Origin: CBDAKK01 sp965196605 | GTDB taxonomy: Bacteria > Spirochaetota > Spirochaetia > WTKD01 > G963693115 | Direction of reading: 5' to 3' | NCBI GenBank assembly: GCA_965196605.1 | Contig: CBDAKK010000008.1 | Coordinates: forward strand, 248,001-312,000 | Length of the DNA stretch: 64,000 nt | Made by a program: the position numbers and the translations under genes | The notes under the pieces: model-generated | Databases searched by the model: none | Told to the model about the DNA's origin: nothing | Seen by the model: only the letters and a program-made list of their open reading frames with translations | In this document: piece after piece, positions 60,571-64,000 of the stretch | Layout: each line of letters begins with the position of its first letter | Position numbering within the stretch: position 1 is the first letter of the stretch

Positions 60571-61377
60571 ATGAATGTACTGGTTGTTGGTATTGGCGCA
60601 ATGGGTCTTGCTATAGCAAAGGCGCTTCATAAGGGTGGGGCGCATTGTGTGCATGTGTGTGGACGGCGTAATGGTGATGAGGCGCGGGCACTAGGCATGG
60701 TTGTTCATAGTTCGCTTGAAGTTTCTGAGCATGCAGAACATGCGTATGATGTAGTTTTGTTTGCCGTAAAGCCAAAAGACATGCGCGCTGCGTTAAACGC
60801 AGCAAGGGGCTTGGTGCGCGCTAGGGAGTCTACGGTGTTTTCCATAGCGGCGGGCATTGCAACGCAGAGCATGGCGGAGGCTTTGGGTGAGGGGAGGCAG
60901 CCCTACCCGCATGTGGTGCGCGCCATGCCTACTATTGCAGCGCTTGTTTCAAAGAGCATTACGGCGTTGAGTTTTGGCACAGGAGTGAGTAGCGCGGACA
61001 AGCAGCGCGCCGTGGAACTTGCGCAAAGTTTTGGTAGTACCATGGAGCTTGCAGAGTCACTTATGGACGCATTCACCGGCATTGCGGGTAGTGGCATTGC
61101 TTTTGCCGCTGCCTTTGTAGAGGCTTTGACGCTTGGCGGCGTAAAGGAGGGGCTTGCGTATGACCAAGCCTACGAGGCGGCGCGAAAGGCAAGTGCAGGC
61201 GCCCTAGCGTTGTTAGAGGCATCCTTTGCCTCTCCTGCTGAGGCCATGGCTGCCATTGCTTCTGCGGGGGGCACAACCATAGCGGGCATTCACGCCTTGC
61301 ATGCGGGGTCCTTTCATGCTGCGGTCATAAACGCAGTAAGCGCCGCCGCCACGCGCTCTAAAAACATGCAACAATGA
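60571..61377 (+). CDS. proC: Pyrroline-5-carboxylate reductase
   Basis: Last step of proline synthesis, NAD(P)H-dependent. The 268 aa start with the Rossmann motif VVGIGAMGLAIAKAL, contain FAVKPKDM, a VVRAMPTIAALV segment and the C-terminal dimer motif TGIAGSGIAFAAAFVEALTLGGVKEGL. AAGGAG precedes the ATG by 7 nt. Family length and motifs are normal. Confidence 0.93.
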   Translation: MNVLVVGIGAMGLAIAKALHKGGAHCVHVCGRRNGDEARALGMVVHSSLEVSEHAEHAYDVVLFAVKPKDMRAALNAARGLVRARESTVFSIAAGIATQSMAEALGEGRQPYPHVVRAMPTIAALVSKSITALSFGTGVSSADKQRAVELAQSFGSTMELAESLMDAFTGIAGSGIAFAAAFVEALTLGGVKEGLAYDQAYEAARKASAGALALLEASFASPAEAMAAIASAGGTTIAGIHALHAGSFHAAVINAVSAAATRSKNMQQ

Positions 61378-61380
61378 ATA

Positions 61381-61762
61381 TTGTTTTGTGGGGGCAAGTT
61401 CCCACACACCCGTGTGTTGGGTGAATGCCTTTTGCGTGCATACACGCAAAAAGTTGTATGCCTACGGCATACGCTATTTCTGGCGTCGCACGTTCACGCT
61501 CTCGACTTTGATGCAAACTCCATATTTACACCGCACAGCGGTGCTTATGCAATAGTTTGCATCCCTCGCTTCGCTTGTGAGCGTCCTCACAGTCGTGCCA
61601 TGGATGGTAAAAAAGAAAAGAAAAAGAACAGCCATCCGAGTGTATGTCATAGTAGGTGCGGCTACTTGATCGCAGAAAACGTGCACATACACGGCGATAG
61701 TTTACTCCCGCGTAAGCGTAGAGCGACAGGCTGTGGGGGCATGCTCCCCACAAGTAAAAACT
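61381..61762. repeat. Composite dispersed repeat
   Basis: Inverted GC hairpin at 61387, CACCGCACAGCGGTGCTTATGC, GCATCCCTCGCTTCGCT, half palindrome AAAAGAAAAAGAACAG at 61613, GAGTGTATGTCATAGTAGG, then a short GC hairpin at 61732. The palindrome is only half present. Confidence 0.8.
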
Positions 61763-62309
61763 AATCGTTAATTCTACATGATTACAATGAATTTATTTTG
61801 TTCGTTGTTGCATAATATGCGTCCATTTATTTATACAAAAACACGCTATTTTTTATTTTATTATGATTTTTTGAGATTTTTTTTACTCATAAGTCATGAA
61901 AAAAAGAAAAGATAGTATAATAAAATAAATAAATTAAAATTCAAGTTTTAACTTGAAAACACTACTGTTCAGCTTTTATTAATGAATATGGAGGATTATA
62001 TAGCAATAAAAGAATTGCCCTATAGCTGTAATAAAAAGAATCATAATACAGCGTTTTTTTCCTCTCATACATGCGCATATCGATGTCGCATTTCGCTCAG
62101 AATGCATCGTCACTGTTTAATGCTTCAAAATACGGTGATGATGATTAAGCCGCCTCCATGATAGAGTAATCATTTATGCATTAATATGCAGTTATACTAT
62201 TGATCGCAAAGGTAGTAACTACATTCAATTCATGTTGTAAATGACTTGCATTATGTTGTGTGCCTTGTAATAAAATCCAAAAAATTTGAAAATCACAAAG
62301 GAGTAAACT
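61763..62309. other. AT-rich promoter region of the leucine-rich-repeat gene
   Basis: About 550 bp, strongly AT-rich, no convincing frame or RNA. It should contain the promoter for the gene at 62310. Its base composition differs clearly from the GC-rich repeat to the left. Confidence 0.5.
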
Positions 62310-63893
62310 ATGTGTAATTCACATATTTATAAAAAAACTATAATAATTATTTTTCTAACTGTAGCGTTTGTGGCATGCGCTCCCGAACCCTTACCACAAA
62401 TTGAATCTGCCAATCATGCTGAGGTGCTTTTGAAAAGTGCCAGCGGTCTTCCAATAACCAAGCATGCTACGGACTGTGAGGCGGTGCTTTCATCAACAAG
62501 CATCAATTCACTTAAGCCGTACCGCGCAAGTGTAACCATGGCGGGGAAGTATAAGCTTACTGATGATGGCATCGTAGTTGTATATGCAAACAATCAGAGA
62601 GAGCTTTGTATTAAAAAGGTGGCTACTATTAATCCAAGGGCTTTTGCATACAAGCGGCTCACTCATGTGGTGCTTCCCAAGTCATTGGTCACTATTGGTG
62701 CTCATGCCTTTAGAGGTAATTATCTCGTTGATGTTGTTATTCCCGACTCTGTAAAGACTATTGGCAAGTGTGCGTTTGCTGATAATCACTTACGGAATAT
62801 TATCATTCCTGCTTCTGTAGATACTATTGACGATATGGCTTTTAGAGATAATGAAATTGGCAAGCTTATAATTCCAAAGTCGGTAAAACGCATTGGTAAC
62901 AGATCATTTATAAAAAATCGTCTCACGGAAGTTATACTCAAGCCACCCATGCTTAGCATTGGAAGAAAGGCTTTTATGAATAATAATGTGCGTCTCGTAA
63001 AGCTAGGTTCGAAAGTCTATGAACTATATCACAAAAAACTGCAGTCTATTTTTCGTAATAATAGCAATGATCATCAGACGCACTATGAATTCCTTGATGC
63101 TACGTTACAATATAAGCCCGATACTTACGATTACAGCCCAATCGCTGATGATGACGTTATAAACAATGTAGGCATATATAAGCATAAAAGTGGACTCGGT
63201 ACTGTTCATGTTTCGAGAAATGCTCAAGGAGAGCCAACAAGAGTGTTACACATCACACAGGGCACTCGCGTAATTCCCAAAGACGCCTTTCATAACAATA
63301 AACTCACCGCTGTTGTTATTCCTAACTCTGTGAGGGTTATTGGCAGTTATGCCTTCGACTGGAATGACTTAAAAACGCTTACTATTCCTCGCAGTGTTGA
63401 AGTTATTGGCGATAAAGCCTTTGCAAATAACACGCTCACAAAGGTGGACTTTGAATTTGATGCAGAGGTAGGGGTTATTATTGGCAGGCATGCTTTCTAT
63501 AACAACACCAAACTTGAGATACTCTATCTCTCAGATGATATACAAAGCATTGGAGAGAGTGCTTTTGAAGGTTGTCCCCTCAATGGAATTGACATTCCTG
63601 CTAGTTTACAAAAAGTTGGGGCGCGTGCATTTAAGGGGCACAACATCTCAAATATTAGGTTTGTACCTCACGATGGACCTATAGCAATTGGAGATGAGGC
63701 TTTTCTGGGGTTATACAGCATGGGGACTTCACCAAAATTTGGTATAAGTGCAGTAAAGCTCAGCAATGTTTACATGCCTCAAAGCTTGTTTACAAAACAT
63801 CAAAGTAGGCTGGCGGCTATCTTTGGTGCTAATCGTGCTGGGCAAACCATACGCTATAGAAATACAAAAGGCGAAAAAGAATTCGCGCGCTAG
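62310..63893 (+). CDS. BspA-like leucine-rich-repeat lipoprotein
   Basis: 527-aa surface protein. Signal peptide with lipobox AFVACA (Cys23). From about 100 on there are LRR_5 repeats of the BspA type: pairs like SVKTIGKCAFADNHLRNIIIPASVDTIDDMAF, about ten units interrupted by a 60-residue segment at 255-315. Such proteins in treponemes and oral bacteria bind host proteins. AAGGAG precedes the ATG. The sequence before the repeats is unique. It is probably a single-gene unit. Confidence 0.88.
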   Translation: MCNSHIYKKTIIIIFLTVAFVACAPEPLPQIESANHAEVLLKSASGLPITKHATDCEAVLSSTSINSLKPYRASVTMAGKYKLTDDGIVVVYANNQRELCIKKVATINPRAFAYKRLTHVVLPKSLVTIGAHAFRGNYLVDVVIPDSVKTIGKCAFADNHLRNIIIPASVDTIDDMAFRDNEIGKLIIPKSVKRIGNRSFIKNRLTEVILKPPMLSIGRKAFMNNNVRLVKLGSKVYELYHKKLQSIFRNNSNDHQTHYEFLDATLQYKPDTYDYSPIADDDVINNVGIYKHKSGLGTVHVSRNAQGEPTRVLHITQGTRVIPKDAFHNNKLTAVVIPNSVRVIGSYAFDWNDLKTLTIPRSVEVIGDKAFANNTLTKVDFEFDAEVGVIIGRHAFYNNTKLEILYLSDDIQSIGESAFEGCPLNGIDIPASLQKVGARAFKGHNISNIRFVPHDGPIAIGDEAFLGLYSMGTSPKFGISAVKLSNVYMPQSLFTKHQSRLAAIFGANRAGQTIRYRNTKGEKEFAR

Positions 63894-63929
63894 GTAGTAT
63901 GCTAATTTAAGCGTGGAGCATGCTGTGCT

Positions 63930-64000
63930 CTGCGCTTAATTACCCGCGCGTAAGCGCAATACCGCGTCTTACCCCACGGGGGGCGTGGGGGGCACTCCCC
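63930..64000. repeat. Composite repeat, GC unit at the window edge
   Basis: Forward GC unit with GCGTCTTACCCCACGGGG and the beginning of the GTGGGGGG...CCCC hairpin, cut by the window end. Confidence 0.8.

Overview
The window looks like a chromosomal segment of an anaerobic or microaerophilic spirochaete, most likely a treponeme-like one. This is inferred from the gene set: a long PPi-dependent phosphofructokinase, HflK/HflC, a BspA-type leucine-rich lipoprotein, lipoproteins with relaxed lipoboxes, Bdr-like repeat proteins, and a MurE without the Asn of the diaminopimelate-type motif. No rRNA or long identical marker is present to prove it.

Layout. 1-29765 is host chromosome: sdhAB, a rhodanese, a DEAD-box helicase, a family-25 glycosyltransferase, an XRE/S24 regulator, ribA-efp, a Na/Ca exchanger, murE-hflC-hflK, PPi-phosphofructokinase, a thioredoxin-like protein, a UMP kinase, tRNA-Pro, an HU-like gene with a frame break, trmH, a secreted protein, a DUF2779 nuclease-like gene and ackA. 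From 29766 to 59532 there is a complete-looking Mu-like transposable prophage of about 29.8 kb, flanked by a short target duplication. From 59533 the host resumes with tRNA-Arg, proC and a leucine-rich-repeat lipoprotein.

Prophage. A control region near 38110-38160 separates two arms. The early arm runs leftward: about ten small genes, then ParB-like, MuA-like transposase, MuB-like ATPase, Gam, GemA and an HTH protein, mostly joined by ATGA overlaps. The late arm runs rightward: repressor, lipoprotein, Mor-like activator, holin/spanin-like genes, DNA methylase, terminases, amidase, portal, F, protease/scaffold, major head, head-tail genes, tail tube, frameshifting tail chaperones, tape measure, and a kelch-like fibre split by in-frame stops.

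The most unusual feature is a family of dispersed composite repeats filling nearly every large intergenic gap of the host part. Each combines GC-rich units of about 60 bp, which recur singly or in tandem sets of up to three, with a perfect A/T palindrome whose two arms have changed together between copies, and conserved flanking blocks. The prophage is inserted inside one copy. Three small Bdr-like coiled-coil membrane proteins sit among these repeats, two of them as a duplicated cassette including promoter and flank. Several genes next to the repeats have TATAAT only 6-9 nt before the start codon and no Shine-Dalgarno, pointing to leaderless transcripts.

Several phage genes carry frame breaks (gpG, tape measure, fibre). 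One is probably programmed (tail chaperone, A AAA AAG); the rest may be decay or sequencing errors.
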